64,000 nucleotides of DNA from Azospirillum rugosum (GTDB taxonomy: Bacteria; Pseudomonadota; Alphaproteobacteria; Azospirillales; Azospirillaceae): positions 62,001 to 126,000 of the forward strand of contig NZ_JAGINP010000022.1 of the NCBI RefSeq assembly GCF_017876155.1, written 5' to 3'. This document shows positions 41,489 through 50,420 of this stretch, one piece after another. Position numbers and translations under genes: made by a program. Under the pieces are notes generated by a model that ran no database searches, was not told the origin of the DNA, and saw only the letters and a program-made list of their open reading frames with translations. How positions within the stretch are numbered: position 1 is the first letter of the stretch; each line of letters begins with the position of its first letter.

Positions 41489-43243
41489 TTATCCCGCCGA
41501 ATAGGGCGCCGAATAGGGGAAGAGAAGGTCGAGGAAGCGTTCGGCGGTGGGCTGGGGTTCGTGGTTGGCCAGGCCCGGCCGTTCGTTCGCCTCGATGATC
41601 ACATAGTCCGGACCCATCAGGTCCGGTACCAGCAGATCCAGCCCGACCACCGGGATGTCCAGTGCTCGGGCGGCTTCGATCGAGGCTTCTACCACGCGGT
41701 GGTGCAGGCGGTCGGTGATATCGTGGAGCGTACCTCCTGTGTGCAGGTTTGCCGTCTTGCGCACGGCCAAAACCTGTCCTTCCGGTAGAATGTCGTCCAT
41801 GGAAAAGCCGGCGTCGCGCACGCAGCGCTCCGTCTCCTTGTCCATGGGGATGCGGCTTTCCCCGCCCGTGGCGGCGGCGCGGCGGCGGCTCTGCGCCTCG
41901 ATCAGCTGGGCGATGGTGCGGTCCCCGGTGCCCACCACCTCCGCCGGGCGGCGGACCGCGGCGGCGACCACACGGTAGTCGATGACGAGGACGCGCACGT
42001 CGTGCCCGCGCACGAACTGCTCCATCAGCACCGTGTCACAGATCGCCTTGGCCTTGTCGATGGCCCAGGACAGCGTGGTCGCGTCGCGCACGTCCACGGT
42101 GATGCCCTGCCCCTGCTCGCCCCGGGCCGGCTTGACGACGACGCTGCCGTGGCGTTCCAGGAAGGCCACGTTGTCGTCCATGCCGTTGGCGACCATCTGG
42201 TCCGGCACCGACAGGCCGGCCTTGACCATGGCGCGGCGGGTCACCGACTTGTCGTCGCAGCGGTAGAGCGCCACCGCCGAGGTCAGCTCGCTCAGGCTCT
42301 CCCGGCAGAGGACGCTGCGCCCGCCGAAGCTGAGGCGGAACAGGTTCGCCTCGGCGTCCACCACCTCCACCCCGATGCCGCGGCGGCGCGCCTCGTTGAT
42401 GATGATCATGGCGTAGGGGTTGAAGCCGGCGTCCACCGCCGGGCCGGCGTACAGCTTCTCGTTGATCGGGTTCTTGGTCTTCAGCGCGAACACCGGAACC
42501 CGCTTGAAGCCCAGCTTTTCATACAGCGCGATGGCGTTCTGGTTGTCGTGCAGGACGGACAGGTCCATGAAGCTGCGTCCGCGCGCCCGGAAATGCTCGG
42601 CCAGCGCGCGCACCAGCGCCTCGCCGATGCCGGGATAGGCCGCCTGGGGATCGACCGCGAGGCACCAGAGGGAGGAGCCGTTCTGCGGATCCTTGAAGGC
42701 CCGCACATGGTCCACGCCGGTGACCGATCCGATGACCGCGCCGCTGACCGGGTCGGTGGCGATCAGGTGGGTCAGGACGCGGCTGTCGCGCTCCGCCCAA
42801 TAATGCTCCGGGTCCAGGGTGACCATGCCGCGCGCCGCGTAGATGCGGTTGACGGCGTCGGCGTCCTGGCGCCCGCGCGGCGCCTCGATGGTGAAACCGC
42901 GGAGATCCGGGCTCGGCCGGAAGCCCGCCAGGCGCAGGCGGTAGGTGTGGGAGGGGTCGAGGAACAGCTCGTTCGGCGCCTGGGACAGCGCGACGTGCGG
43001 GTCCTCCAGGTAGAGCGCGATGTCGCGCCGCCCCGGCCGCTCCTGCCGCATGGCCTCGATCAGCGCCTGCACGTCGCCGAAAGTATGCGCGAACAGAAGC
43101 CGGCCCCAGCCGCACTCCACCGTCGCGCAAGGCGTCGGCCCGGTGACCCGGTGGCCGCGCGCCCCGGTCATGTCCGTGCCCTGCAACGCGGCCACCAGGA
43201 CGCGTTCGATGCGGTAATTCTGGCGAGTGTGATTTTGCATCAT
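41489..43243 (-). CDS. ngg: N-acetylglutaminylglutamine synthetase
   Basis: A 584-residue fusion. The N-terminal ~300 residues carry a GNAT acetyltransferase (GSSLWCLAVDPQAAYPGIGEALVRALAEH), and the C-terminal half is an ATP-grasp ligase (SVVVKPARGEQGQGI, DVRVLVIDYRVVAA, VIIEANERPGL). It acetylates glutamine and joins it to a second glutamine to give the NAGGN precursor. It lies nine bases after the amidotransferase gene. Confidence 0.95.
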   Translation of the reverse strand: MMQNHTRQNYRIERVLVAALQGTDMTGARGHRVTGPTPCATVECGWGRLLFAHTFGDVQALIEAMRQERPGRRDIALYLEDPHVALSQAPNELFLDPSHTYRLRLAGFRPSPDLRGFTIEAPRGRQDADAVNRIYAARGMVTLDPEHYWAERDSRVLTHLIATDPVSGAVIGSVTGVDHVRAFKDPQNGSSLWCLAVDPQAAYPGIGEALVRALAEHFRARGRSFMDLSVLHDNQNAIALYEKLGFKRVPVFALKTKNPINEKLYAGPAVDAGFNPYAMIIINEARRRGIGVEVVDAEANLFRLSFGGRSVLCRESLSELTSAVALYRCDDKSVTRRAMVKAGLSVPDQMVANGMDDNVAFLERHGSVVVKPARGEQGQGITVDVRDATTLSWAIDKAKAICDTVLMEQFVRGHDVRVLVIDYRVVAAAVRRPAEVVGTGDRTIAQLIEAQSRRRAAATGGESRIPMDKETERCVRDAGFSMDDILPEGQVLAVRKTANLHTGGTLHDITDRLHHRVVEASIEAARALDIPVVGLDLLVPDLMGPDYVIIEANERPGLANHEPQPTAERFLDLLFPYSAPYSAG

Positions 43244-43252
43244 CGTATGGCT

Positions 43253-45028
43253 TCAGATCCCATGGGTTTGCAGCCAGAACTCCAGCAGGGCGACCTGCCA
43301 GAGCTTCGACCCGCGAAGCGGCGTGATGTGGGCTTCCGGATCGGCCAGAAGGCGGTCCAGGTAAGCCGGATTGAACAGCGCCCGTTCGCGCGCGGCCGGC
43401 TGGTTCAGCACGTCGCGCACCAGCTCCAGATACGGGCCGCGCAGGTATTTCAGCGCGGGGACGGGGAAATAGCCCTTGGGCCGGTCGATCACCTCCGACG
43501 GGACGACCTTCCGCGCGGCTTCCTTCAGCACGTATTTGCCGCCGTCGCGCACCTTCAGCTCCGCCGGCACGCGCGCGGCCAGCTCCACCAGGTCATGGTC
43601 CAGGAAGGGCACGCGCCCTTCCAGCCCCCAGGCCATGGTCATGTTGTCCACCCGCTTCACCGGGTCGTCGACCAGCATGACCGTGGTGTCCAGCCGCAGC
43701 GCCTTGTCCACCGCGCGGTCCGCGCCCGGCCGGTTGAAATGGGCGGCGACGAAGGCGCGGCTGGCGTCCTCCCCGGCGAGGAAGCGCGGGTTCAGCGCGT
43801 CGGCCATCTCCGCGTGGTCGCGGTCGAAGAAGACCTTGGCATAGGTGGAGACCGGGTCGGCGGCGTCCATCATCGGCGGGTACCAGTGGTAGCCGGCGAA
43901 GATCTCGTCGGCGCCCTGCCCGCTCTGCACCACCTTCACATGCTTCGACACCTCCTGCGACAGCAGGTAGAAGCCGATGGCATCGTGGCTGACCATCGGT
44001 TCGGCCATGGCGCGGACGCAGTCGGCCAGCGCGGGCAGCGCGCGGCTGCTGTCGATGAACAGCTTGTGGTGGTCGGTGCGGAAGCGTTCGGCGATCAGGT
44101 CGGAGTACTGGAACTCATCGCCCTTCTCCTGCCCCACGGTCTCGAAGCCGATGGAGAAGGTCTGCAGGCCGCTCTGCCCCGCTTCCGCCAGCAGGGCCAC
44201 GATGACGGAGCTGTCCAGGCCGCCCGACAGCAGCACGCCGACGGGCACGTCGGCCACCAGCCGCCGCTCCACCGCCTTGCGCAGGGTGGCGAGCACGGCG
44301 TCCTGCCAGTCCTGTTCCGACAGGCGCTCGTCGCCGGGCTGCGGGGCGAAGACCGGCGCCCAGTAGGTCTCCTCCGTCCGGCGGCCGTCCGGCTCCAGCG
44401 TCAGCAGCGTGGCCGGCGGCAGCTTGCGCACGCCCTTCAGGATCGTCAGCGGCGCCGGCACGACGGCGTGGAAGCTCATGTAATGGTGCAGCGCCACCGG
44501 GTCGATGTCGGTGTCCACGTCGCCAGCCGCGAGCAGAGCCGGCAGGGAGGAGGCGAAGCGCAGCCGTCCGGGCGTCTCGCTGAGGTACAGCGGCTTGATG
44601 CCCAGCCGGTCGCGGCCCAGCACGACCTTCCCGCTGTCGCGTTCCCAGATCGCGAAGGCGAACATGCCGTACAGCCGCTCCACGAAGCGCGGCCCCCAGG
44701 CGTGGTATGCCTTCAGCAACACCTCCGTGTCGCCGTGCGAGAAGAACCGGTAGCCCCGGCCTTCCAGCTCCGCCCGCAGTTCGGGGTAGTTGTAGATGCA
44801 GCCGTTGAACACGATGCCGAGGCCGAGCGCGGGGTCGAGCATCGGCTGCTGCGATGCCTCCGACAGGTCGATGATGCTGAGGCGCCGGTGGCCGAAGGCG
44901 ACGCGCCCGTGCGCGAAGACGCCTTGTCCATCGGGACCGCGCAGGGCCAGGGCTTCGGTCATGGAGCCGACCGCGGACGCCGAGGCCGGCCGTGAATCAA
45001 AGCGGACTTCCCCGCTGATGCCGCACAT
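43253..45028 (-). CDS. asnO: N-acetylglutaminylglutamine amidotransferase
   Basis: A 591-residue asparagine-synthase-like enzyme that amidates the dipeptide to the osmolyte NAGGN. The start is fixed by the N-terminal nucleophile: MCGISGEVRF puts Cys at position 2. The glutaminase domain (GRVAFGHRRLSIIDLS, FNGCIYNYPELR) is followed by the synthetase domain with the pyrophosphate loop LLSGGLDSSVIVALLA. It is the first structural gene of the operon and has a 130-base untranslated gap to an upstream terminator. Confidence 0.95.
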   Translation of the reverse strand: MCGISGEVRFDSRPASASAVGSMTEALALRGPDGQGVFAHGRVAFGHRRLSIIDLSEASQQPMLDPALGLGIVFNGCIYNYPELRAELEGRGYRFFSHGDTEVLLKAYHAWGPRFVERLYGMFAFAIWERDSGKVVLGRDRLGIKPLYLSETPGRLRFASSLPALLAAGDVDTDIDPVALHHYMSFHAVVPAPLTILKGVRKLPPATLLTLEPDGRRTEETYWAPVFAPQPGDERLSEQDWQDAVLATLRKAVERRLVADVPVGVLLSGGLDSSVIVALLAEAGQSGLQTFSIGFETVGQEKGDEFQYSDLIAERFRTDHHKLFIDSSRALPALADCVRAMAEPMVSHDAIGFYLLSQEVSKHVKVVQSGQGADEIFAGYHWYPPMMDAADPVSTYAKVFFDRDHAEMADALNPRFLAGEDASRAFVAAHFNRPGADRAVDKALRLDTTVMLVDDPVKRVDNMTMAWGLEGRVPFLDHDLVELAARVPAELKVRDGGKYVLKEAARKVVPSEVIDRPKGYFPVPALKYLRGPYLELVRDVLNQPAARERALFNPAYLDRLLADPEAHITPLRGSKLWQVALLEFWLQTHGI

Positions 45029-45160
45029 GGTGGAACCTGTCTCCGTCTTGGGGGCTGGCGCAGGAGTGAAAAGGGCTGACGCGTAAGGGCGAACGGGCGG
45101 TGCCCTTCCAACAAGCGTCAGCGACAATGGTTGCGGTCGCAGCAAGACGCGGGCATGCCC

Positions 45161-45198
45161 GGAAAACAAAGAAGGGCCGCCGTTTCCGGCAGCCCTTC
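45161..45198 (-). terminator. Strong intrinsic terminator/attenuator in the NAGGN operon leader
   Basis: On the minus strand a 12-base stem, GAAGGGCTGCCG with CGGCGGCCCTTC (one G-U pair), is closed by a GAAA tetraloop and followed by TTTGTTTT. It lies after the 25-codon leader ORF and before asnO. Transcripts from the upstream promoter would stop here unless antitermination occurs. Confidence 0.8.
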
Positions 45199-45238
45199 CA
45201 TTGTCGATCCGCAATCCATCGGACTACGGCGCGTCCTT

Positions 45239-45316
45239 TCAGACGAGAGAACCCTTCGCGAGGAAGGAGAACCCGGTCACGGCGCCCGACGGCAGCAGAG
45301 AAAGACAATGAGACAC
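45239..45316 (-). CDS. 25-residue putative leader peptide of the NAGGN operon
   Basis: A GTG at 45316 is preceded at seven bases by AAAGGAGGTGA (45321-45331), an almost complete complement of the 16S 3' end. The peptide, MSHCLSLLPSGAVTGFSFL and six more residues (AKGSLV), has five Leu and five Ser and ends at 45239. A U-run terminator follows 40 bases later, the layout of a translation-controlled attenuator. No run of one amino acid reveals what it senses. Peptide expression is inferred from the ribosome site only. Confidence 0.55.
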   Translation of the reverse strand: MSHCLSLLPSGAVTGFSFLAKGSLV

Positions 45317-45353
45317 GAGATCACCTCCTTTCAGTTGTTGACGACTGAACAGG

Positions 45354-45382
45354 CATATAGCCATCGCTACGGAGGGCTACAA
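45354..45382 (-). promoter_or_regulatory. Candidate sigma-70 promoter for the NAGGN leader
   Basis: On the minus strand TTGTAG (45377-45382), a 17-base spacer and TATATG (45354-45359) precede the leader ORF. Transcription would begin near 45347, giving a leader of about 300 bases before asnO. Confidence 0.5.
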
Positions 45383-45443
45383 GCGTTGTTCGGAAAAAAT
45401 ACTGCCGTGATATTTATGAGACCCGCATCAGTTTGAAACCAGA

Positions 45444-46787
45444 TCAGGCGAAGGCCCGTTCTTCCCGCAGGTGGCGCAGGCGGGCGAGCACCGCTGGCTC
45501 GATCGCCACCTGGAGGTGGGTGTGCCCCTCGTCGTCGCGGCGGTCCAGCACCTCGCCATGGGCGTAGAGCCAGGCGAGCGTCGCGCCGTCGGCGTGCGCC
45601 ACGTCCATCTCCACCACCGCCCGGCCGGCGGTCATGCGGCGGTCGAGGATGCCGAACAGGTCGTCGAGCCGGTCCCCGGTGGCCGCGGACACCGCGCAGG
45701 CGCTGTCGGACCGGTCGGTCCGGGCGAGGACGGAGGCACGCTCCTCCCCATCCAGGCGGTCGATCTTGTTGGCGACCTCGATCACCCGCGGGTCACGCTC
45801 CGGATCGATGCCGAGGTCGCGGAGGATGGCCTCCACGTCGGCCTTCTGCGCCTCGCTGTCGGGATGCGCGATGTCGCGGACGTGCAGGATGATGTCCGCC
45901 GCCTGCACCTCCTCCAGCGTGGCGCGGAAGGCGGCGACCAGGTGGGTCGGCAGATCGGAGACGAAGCCCACCGTGTCCGACAGGATCACCTTGCGCCCCG
46001 ACGGCAGAACCACCTGCCGCATGGTCGGGTCGAGCGTGGCGAACAGCAGATCCTTGGCGAACACGTCCGCACCGGCCATCCGGTTGAACAGCGTGGACTT
46101 GCCGGCGTTGGTGTAGCCGACCAGCGCCACCACCGGATACGGCACCTTGGCGCGCGCCTTGCGGTGCAGGCCGCGGGTGCGGCGGACGTCCTCCAGCTCC
46201 TTCTTGATCTTGACGATCCGGTCGCCGATCAGCCGGCGGTCGATTTCCAGCTGGGATTCGCCGGGACCGCCCAGGAAGCCGAAGCCGCCGCGCTGCCGTT
46301 CCAAGTGGGTCCAGGACCGCACCAGCCGCGACTTCTGGTAGCTCAGCGCCGCCAGTTCGACCTGAAGCTGGCCTTCGTGGGTGCGGGCGCGGTCGCCGAA
46401 GATCTCCAGGATCAGGCCGGTGCGGTCGATGACCTTCGCCTCGAAGGCCTTTTCCAGGTTGCGCTGCTGGACCGGGGTCAGCGCGTGGTCGACGATGACC
46501 AGGTCGATGGCCTCGCCGTCGGCGCGCGCCCGCTCCAGCGCCTGCGCGTACTGCTCGATCGCGCCGCCGCCCAGGAGGGTGGCCGGGCGCGGCTGGTTGA
46601 CCTTGACGACCGCGGCCTGCGCCACGTCCAGGTCGATGGCCGACGCCAGGCCCACCGCTTCCTCCAGCGAGGATTCGGGGCTGCGGTCGGACTCGGTCCC
46701 GCGAAGGACCGGGTGAAGAACAAGGGCGCGGCCCGCAGAGGATTGGCGGGTGGACCGCTGGTTTTCGGTATTCAGTTGCGTACCCAT
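45444..46787 (-). CDS. hflX: GTPase HflX
   Basis: A 447-residue ribosome-associated GTPase that splits or rescues ribosomes under stress. The N-terminal HflX domain has VIVDHALTPVQQRNLEKAF and RSWTHLERQRGGFGFLGGPGESQLE. The G domain has VGYTNAGKSTLFN, DTVGF and NKID. The ATG at 46787 has AAGGAACC upstream. It lies 25 bases downstream of rpoH on the same strand and probably shares its transcript. Confidence 0.95.
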   Translation of the reverse strand: MGTQLNTENQRSTRQSSAGRALVLHPVLRGTESDRSPESSLEEAVGLASAIDLDVAQAAVVKVNQPRPATLLGGGAIEQYAQALERARADGEAIDLVIVDHALTPVQQRNLEKAFEAKVIDRTGLILEIFGDRARTHEGQLQVELAALSYQKSRLVRSWTHLERQRGGFGFLGGPGESQLEIDRRLIGDRIVKIKKELEDVRRTRGLHRKARAKVPYPVVALVGYTNAGKSTLFNRMAGADVFAKDLLFATLDPTMRQVVLPSGRKVILSDTVGFVSDLPTHLVAAFRATLEEVQAADIILHVRDIAHPDSEAQKADVEAILRDLGIDPERDPRVIEVANKIDRLDGEERASVLARTDRSDSACAVSAATGDRLDDLFGILDRRMTAGRAVVEMDVAHADGATLAWLYAHGEVLDRRDDEGHTHLQVAIEPAVLARLRHLREERAFA

Positions 46788-46812
46788 AAGGTTCCTTCGT
46801 CGTGCCCGCGCG

Positions 46813-47709
46813 TCAGGCGCGGGCCAGTTCGCGGCCCTTATCGGCCGCAGCAATCTTTTGCTCCTTGGCGCTCGCCACGACGGCCCTCTGGACCTTTTCG
46901 AAGGCGCGCACCTCCAGCTGGCGGACGCGCTCGCGCGAGACGTGGAAGCGCTGGCTCAGCTCCTCCAGGGTCAGCGGTTCCTCGCGCAGGCGGCGGGCGA
47001 CCAGGATTTGCCGCTCGCGGTCGTCGAGCACGCCCAGGCCCAGCTTCAGGAACTGCTGGCGGCGCTGCCGCTCTTCCGCTTCGGCCAGGCTGGCTTCCTG
47101 GTCCGGGCGGTCGTCGGCGAGCAGGTCCTGCCACTCGCTGTCGCCCTCCTCCGCCAGGGTGGCGTTCAGCGAGCGGTCCATGCCCAGGCGGCGGTTCATC
47201 TCCACCACCTCGGCCTGCGGGACGTTCAGCTCCGTGGCGATGCTCTCCACCGCCTCCGGCGTCAAATCCCCGTTCTCAAGATCCTGCATGCGGGCCTTCA
47301 GGCGGCGCAGGCTGAAGAACAGCTTCTTCTGCGCACCGGTGGTGCCGATCTTCACCAGCGACCAGTTGTGCAGCACGTATTCCTGGATGGACGCACGGAT
47401 CCACCAGCTGGCGTAGGTGGCGAAGCGGAAACCCTTGTCGGGGTCGAACTTCTGCGCCGCCTGCATGACGCCGACGTTGCCCTCGGCGATCAGGTCCGAC
47501 AGGGGCAGACCATAGCCCGAGTAGCCCCGCGCCATCTTGAAGACCAGGCGCAGGTGGCTGCCGACCAGCCTGTCGAGCGCCGCCCGGTCCTGCCGATCCC
47601 GCCAGCGGATGGCGAGGTCGCGTTCCTGGTCGGGCGTCAGATAGTCGTACTTCCGGGCTTCCTGCAGGTACTGCTGCATCGGCTCGGCGGAAGCGATGTG
47701 GGATGCCAT
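46813..47709 (-). CDS. rpoH: RNA polymerase sigma factor RpoH (sigma-32)
   Basis: A 298-residue heat-shock sigma factor. Region 2 is FKMARGYSGYGLPLSDLIAEGNVGVMQA with FATYASWWIRASIQEYVLHNW. The RpoH box is QKKLFFSLRRLK, and region 4.2 is LEELSQRFHVSRERVRQLE. The start at 47709 has GGAGAGA upstream; open frame further upstream carries no sigma homology. Alphaproteobacteria often have several rpoH copies. Confidence 0.95.
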   Translation of the reverse strand: MASHIASAEPMQQYLQEARKYDYLTPDQERDLAIRWRDRQDRAALDRLVGSHLRLVFKMARGYSGYGLPLSDLIAEGNVGVMQAAQKFDPDKGFRFATYASWWIRASIQEYVLHNWSLVKIGTTGAQKKLFFSLRRLKARMQDLENGDLTPEAVESIATELNVPQAEVVEMNRRLGMDRSLNATLAEEGDSEWQDLLADDRPDQEASLAEAEERQRRQQFLKLGLGVLDDRERQILVARRLREEPLTLEELSQRFHVSRERVRQLEVRAFEKVQRAVVASAKEQKIAAADKGRELARA

Positions 47710-47731
47710 CGTTCTGTCTCTCCAAGCCGAC

Positions 47732-47771
47732 CGGAAGGACGCCGTCGGGCATTCCCTGCGGCGTCCTTCCG
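47732..47771 (-). promoter_or_regulatory. 13-bp hairpin adjacent to the rpoH ribosome binding site
   Basis: CGGAAGGACGCCG (47732-47744) pairs perfectly with CGGCGTCCTTCCG (47759-47771) across a 14-base loop. In the rpoH mRNA it ends about five bases before the GGAGAGA site. There is no U-run, so it is not a plain terminator. A role in mRNA stability or translation control is possible. Confidence 0.5.
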
Positions 47772-48075
47772 TATCGGTCTTCGTTGTGGTTGAAACTACG
47801 GGGTTGGTGCTACGGAGTTTGTGCTCAGGGCCGGCATTCGACGCTGCCGGCGGGCGTGCATCGCGCGTGGATGCGAAGAACTGGGGTGCGTTGAGAAGGA
47901 CCTCCCCGGCCCCGCGGGCAGCGCCATGATCCGGGGAGATCACGGCAGCCGGCACGCCGCAGGACTGGGGAGGAGGGGTGGGGCGCGCTGTCTTCAGCGC
48001 CGCCGAACCAAAAATCGATGTACCTGGGTTGAAGCGTCGAAGCGAAGCGCCGTTATCAGCTCGCCGCAACAGTTC

Positions 48076-48105
48076 CTATATAGATCGTGCGCCGCATCTT
48101 TCAAG
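48076..48105 (-). promoter_or_regulatory. RpoH-type (heat-shock) promoter candidate upstream of rpoH
   Basis: On the minus strand CTTGAAA (48099-48105), 15 bases, then CTATATAG (48076-48083). This fits the alphaproteobacterial sigma-32 pattern CTTG...CYTATNT. It would start transcription near 48069 and give rpoH a 360-base leader, consistent with autoregulation. Confidence 0.45.
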
Positions 48106-48554
48106 ATCAATGGAAGCTCAAGGCCTCGACGTTGCTTGTGTTTTTGGCATCGCGCACTTGACCTATGTAGGCGTTTGAACGCCCTTCTTCAAGGTCACGA
48201 CGCCCGATTTCAAGCCTTTTCGCCCTTGATGGCTCGACTTCAGTCTGTGGGCTTTTCGGTGGGAACGCGGAGATGGTGACAGGGCCGGGCGATCGCAAGA
48301 GGGCGCCCATCAAAAATCGCCGGGTCAAAAATCGCCGGGCTATGGATCTCGCCGGTCATCCGTCAGGGGAAGTGGGCGGCCTGCCCCAATGTCGGAGCTT
48401 GGTTCGCTCGGGCCGGCCGCAAGCCCGCTTCAATGAGCCCCGACGATGCCATCACCCGCCGGTTTCCCGCAATCGCACATGCGGCTGGCGCCCCAACGGG
48501 TGGTGCCGGCGCCAAGTGGACTCCACGCTTCGGGCGATGGCCGCCCCGACAGGC

Positions 48555-48582
48555 GATCCCCCTCCACCGAAAGTGGGGGATC
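48555..48582. terminator. Hairpin at the lysE stop codon
   Basis: GATCCCCC...CCAC and GTGG...GGGATC arms around a CGAAA loop overlap the stop codon of the minus-strand exporter gene. The T-run is weak, so termination is plausible but not strong. Confidence 0.4.
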
Positions 48583-49180
48583 AAACCACCAGCGTCGCGG
48601 CGATCGTGCACATGACGATGCCGATGCCGACGTCCAGCACCCGCCACGCACCGGGCCGCGCGAAGACGGGCCGCAGCAGCCGCGCGCCGTACCCCAGCGA
48701 AAAGAAGAACAGGAAGGACGCCGTCATCGCGCCCAGCGCGAAGGCGTGCTTGCCCGCCGCGAACTGCGTGGACACGGAGCCGACCAGCACCACCGTGTCG
48801 AGGTAGACGTGCGGGTTCAGCCAGGTCAGCGCCAGGCAGGTCAGCAGCGTCGCGCCGAGCTCGGCCGGAACGGCGGCGGCCGGCGTCAGCGCGCTTCCTG
48901 AGCGCATGGCCGCCCGGAAGCTGCGCAGGCCGTAGACGAGGAGGAAGGCCGCGCCGGCGTAGCGGGTCGCCGCTTCCAGCCACGGCACCCAGGCGCTGGC
49001 TTGGGCGAAGCCGCCGACGCCGGCCAGGATCAGCACGGCATCGGACACCGCGCAGGTCAGGCAAACCGCCAGGACATGCTCGCCGCGCAATCCCTGGCGG
49101 AGCACGAAGGCGTTCTGCGCCCCGATGGCGACGATCAGGCTGAGGCCCAGCAGCAGGCCGGGAACGAAGGCGGACAGCAT
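48581..49180 (-). CDS. LysE/ArgO-family amino-acid exporter
   Basis: A 199-residue inner-membrane protein with six helices. The family signature is present: GLSLIVAIGAQNAFVLRQGLRGEHV near the N-terminus, and LTWLNPHVYLDTVVLVG in the middle. It exports basic amino acids (lysine, arginine). The ATG at 49180 restores the usual N-terminus. It is divergent from an ArgP/LysG-type regulator, its expected activator. Confidence 0.93.
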   Translation of the reverse strand: MLSAFVPGLLLGLSLIVAIGAQNAFVLRQGLRGEHVLAVCLTCAVSDAVLILAGVGGFAQASAWVPWLEAATRYAGAAFLLVYGLRSFRAAMRSGSALTPAAAVPAELGATLLTCLALTWLNPHVYLDTVVLVGSVSTQFAAGKHAFALGAMTASFLFFFSLGYGARLLRPVFARPGAWRVLDVGIGIVMCTIAATLVV

Positions 49181-49227
49181 GGCGGCCCTTTCCGGTTGCG
49201 GAGGCCATTCCGCTACCACGGCCCGCT

Positions 49228-49275
49228 GGATTAGAGTGATTAAAGTCTTTTCAGTGACTTAAGGAACGCTAATCC
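49228..49275. promoter_or_regulatory. Nested inverted repeats in the lysE/argP divergent promoter
   Basis: Outer arms GGATTAG (49228-49234) and CTAATCC (49269-49275) enclose inner arms TTAAAGTC (49240-49247) and GACTTAA (49256-49262). They fill the 95-base gap between the two divergent starts. LysR-type regulators bind dyads at such positions, so this is the likely ArgP-type site. Confidence 0.5.
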
Positions 49276-50163
49276 ATGCTGGACTATGCCCTGCTCGCCG
49301 CCCTGGCGGCGGTTATCCGCACCGGCAGCTTCGAACGGGCGGCGCAGCAGCTCCACGTCACCCCCTCGGCCGTGTCGCAGCGCGTGAAGCTTCTGGAAGA
49401 GCGGTTGGGGACGGTCCTGGTGGTGCGGGGGTCCCCCTGCACCGGCACGCCGGCCGGCCAACGCCTGTGCCAGCATGTCGAGCAGGTGTCGCTGCTGGAA
49501 AGCGAACTGCGGCACGAGCTTCCCGGCATCCAGCACAGCGGTCCGCCGGTGACGGTGCGCCTCGCGGTGAACGCGGACAGCCTCGCGACCTGGTTCGTCG
49601 ACGCCATGGCCGAAGCGCCGGACTGCCTGTTCGACCTCGTCCTCGACGACCAGGAGCACAGCGCCGACTGGCTGCGCCGGGGCGAGGTCCTGGCGGCGGT
49701 GACCGCCAGCGCCAAGCCGGTGCAGGGCTGCGACAGCACGCCGTTGGGCGCCCTGCGCTACGTCGCGACCGCCAGCCCGGCCTTCGTCCGGCGTTACTTC
49801 CCCGAGGGAGTGGACACCACCTCCCTCGCCCGCGCGCCGCGCCTGACCTTCAACAGCAAGGACCGGCTGCAGGCGCTGTGGACGGAACGGGCGTTCGGAG
49901 CGGAGATCGCATCGCCGACCCACTGGCTGCCCTCGTCCCAGGCCTTCATCGACGCGGCGCTGGCCGGGCTCGGCTGGGGCATGAATCCGGAGATGCTCGT
50001 CGCCGGACATCTGCGCGACGGGCGGCTGGTCGCCCTGGTCCCGGACCAGCCGCTGGACGTGCCGTTGTTCTGGCAACGGAGCCGCATCGCCAGCCGGACG
50101 CTGGCGGGCATCACCCGAGCGGTCCTCCGCAAGGCCGGCGCCACGCTGCACCAGATGCCATGA
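49276..50163 (+). CDS. argP: LysR-family regulator, ArgP/LysG type
   Basis: A 295-residue regulator with an N-terminal winged helix-turn-helix (LAALAAVIRTGSFERAAQQLHVTPSAVSQRVKLLEERLG) that matches ArgP/LysG closely, and a C-terminal effector domain (TVRLAVNADSLATWFVDAM). It should sense basic amino acids and activate the divergent exporter. The outer operator arm directly abuts its ATG. Confidence 0.92.
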   Translation: MLDYALLAALAAVIRTGSFERAAQQLHVTPSAVSQRVKLLEERLGTVLVVRGSPCTGTPAGQRLCQHVEQVSLLESELRHELPGIQHSGPPVTVRLAVNADSLATWFVDAMAEAPDCLFDLVLDDQEHSADWLRRGEVLAAVTASAKPVQGCDSTPLGALRYVATASPAFVRRYFPEGVDTTSLARAPRLTFNSKDRLQALWTERAFGAEIASPTHWLPSSQAFIDAALAGLGWGMNPEMLVAGHLRDGRLVALVPDQPLDVPLFWQRSRIASRTLAGITRAVLRKAGATLHQMP

Positions 50164-50420
50164 GATCAAGACGGGAGCGGCTTGGCCGATCCGGCGCGAT
50201 TTCAGGAAACACTTCCAATCTGAGAATCATGCCCGAATTTAGTGATATTACCCCATAAGACGCCCAAATGTCGTTCAGCAACCCCAGCCGAACTAGCCTG
50301 TGATGGCAAGTGATGCCAGTGGACGTTCGCACTATATGGAACGCTCAGCAATCATCCGCTTGAACATTCGCTTTGTGCGGATGAAAGCAGGCCACTCATA
50401 TACACGTCAAGGGAAGGGAC

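Larger units (their letters stand above)
47710..48580. other. Long intergenic region between lysE and rpoH
   Basis: About 870 bases with no convincing gene on either strand. It holds a 13-base perfect hairpin next to the rpoH ribosome site (47732-47771), a heat-shock-like promoter at 48076-48105, a 14-base GGCGTTTGAACGCC palindrome at 48170-48183 and two perfect tandem copies of a 15-base TCAAAAATCGCCGGG unit at 48310-48339. Confidence 0.6.

Noticed and set aside
45317..45332. Plus-strand ATCACCTCCTTT resembling the 3' end of 16S rRNA
   Set aside because: There is no rRNA gene around it. It is simply the complement of the very strong ribosome site of the minus-strand leader ORF.
48107..48328. 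73-codon minus-strand frame upstream of rpoH
   Set aside because: No ribosome site, no family resemblance, and it overlaps promoter-like and repeated sequence.
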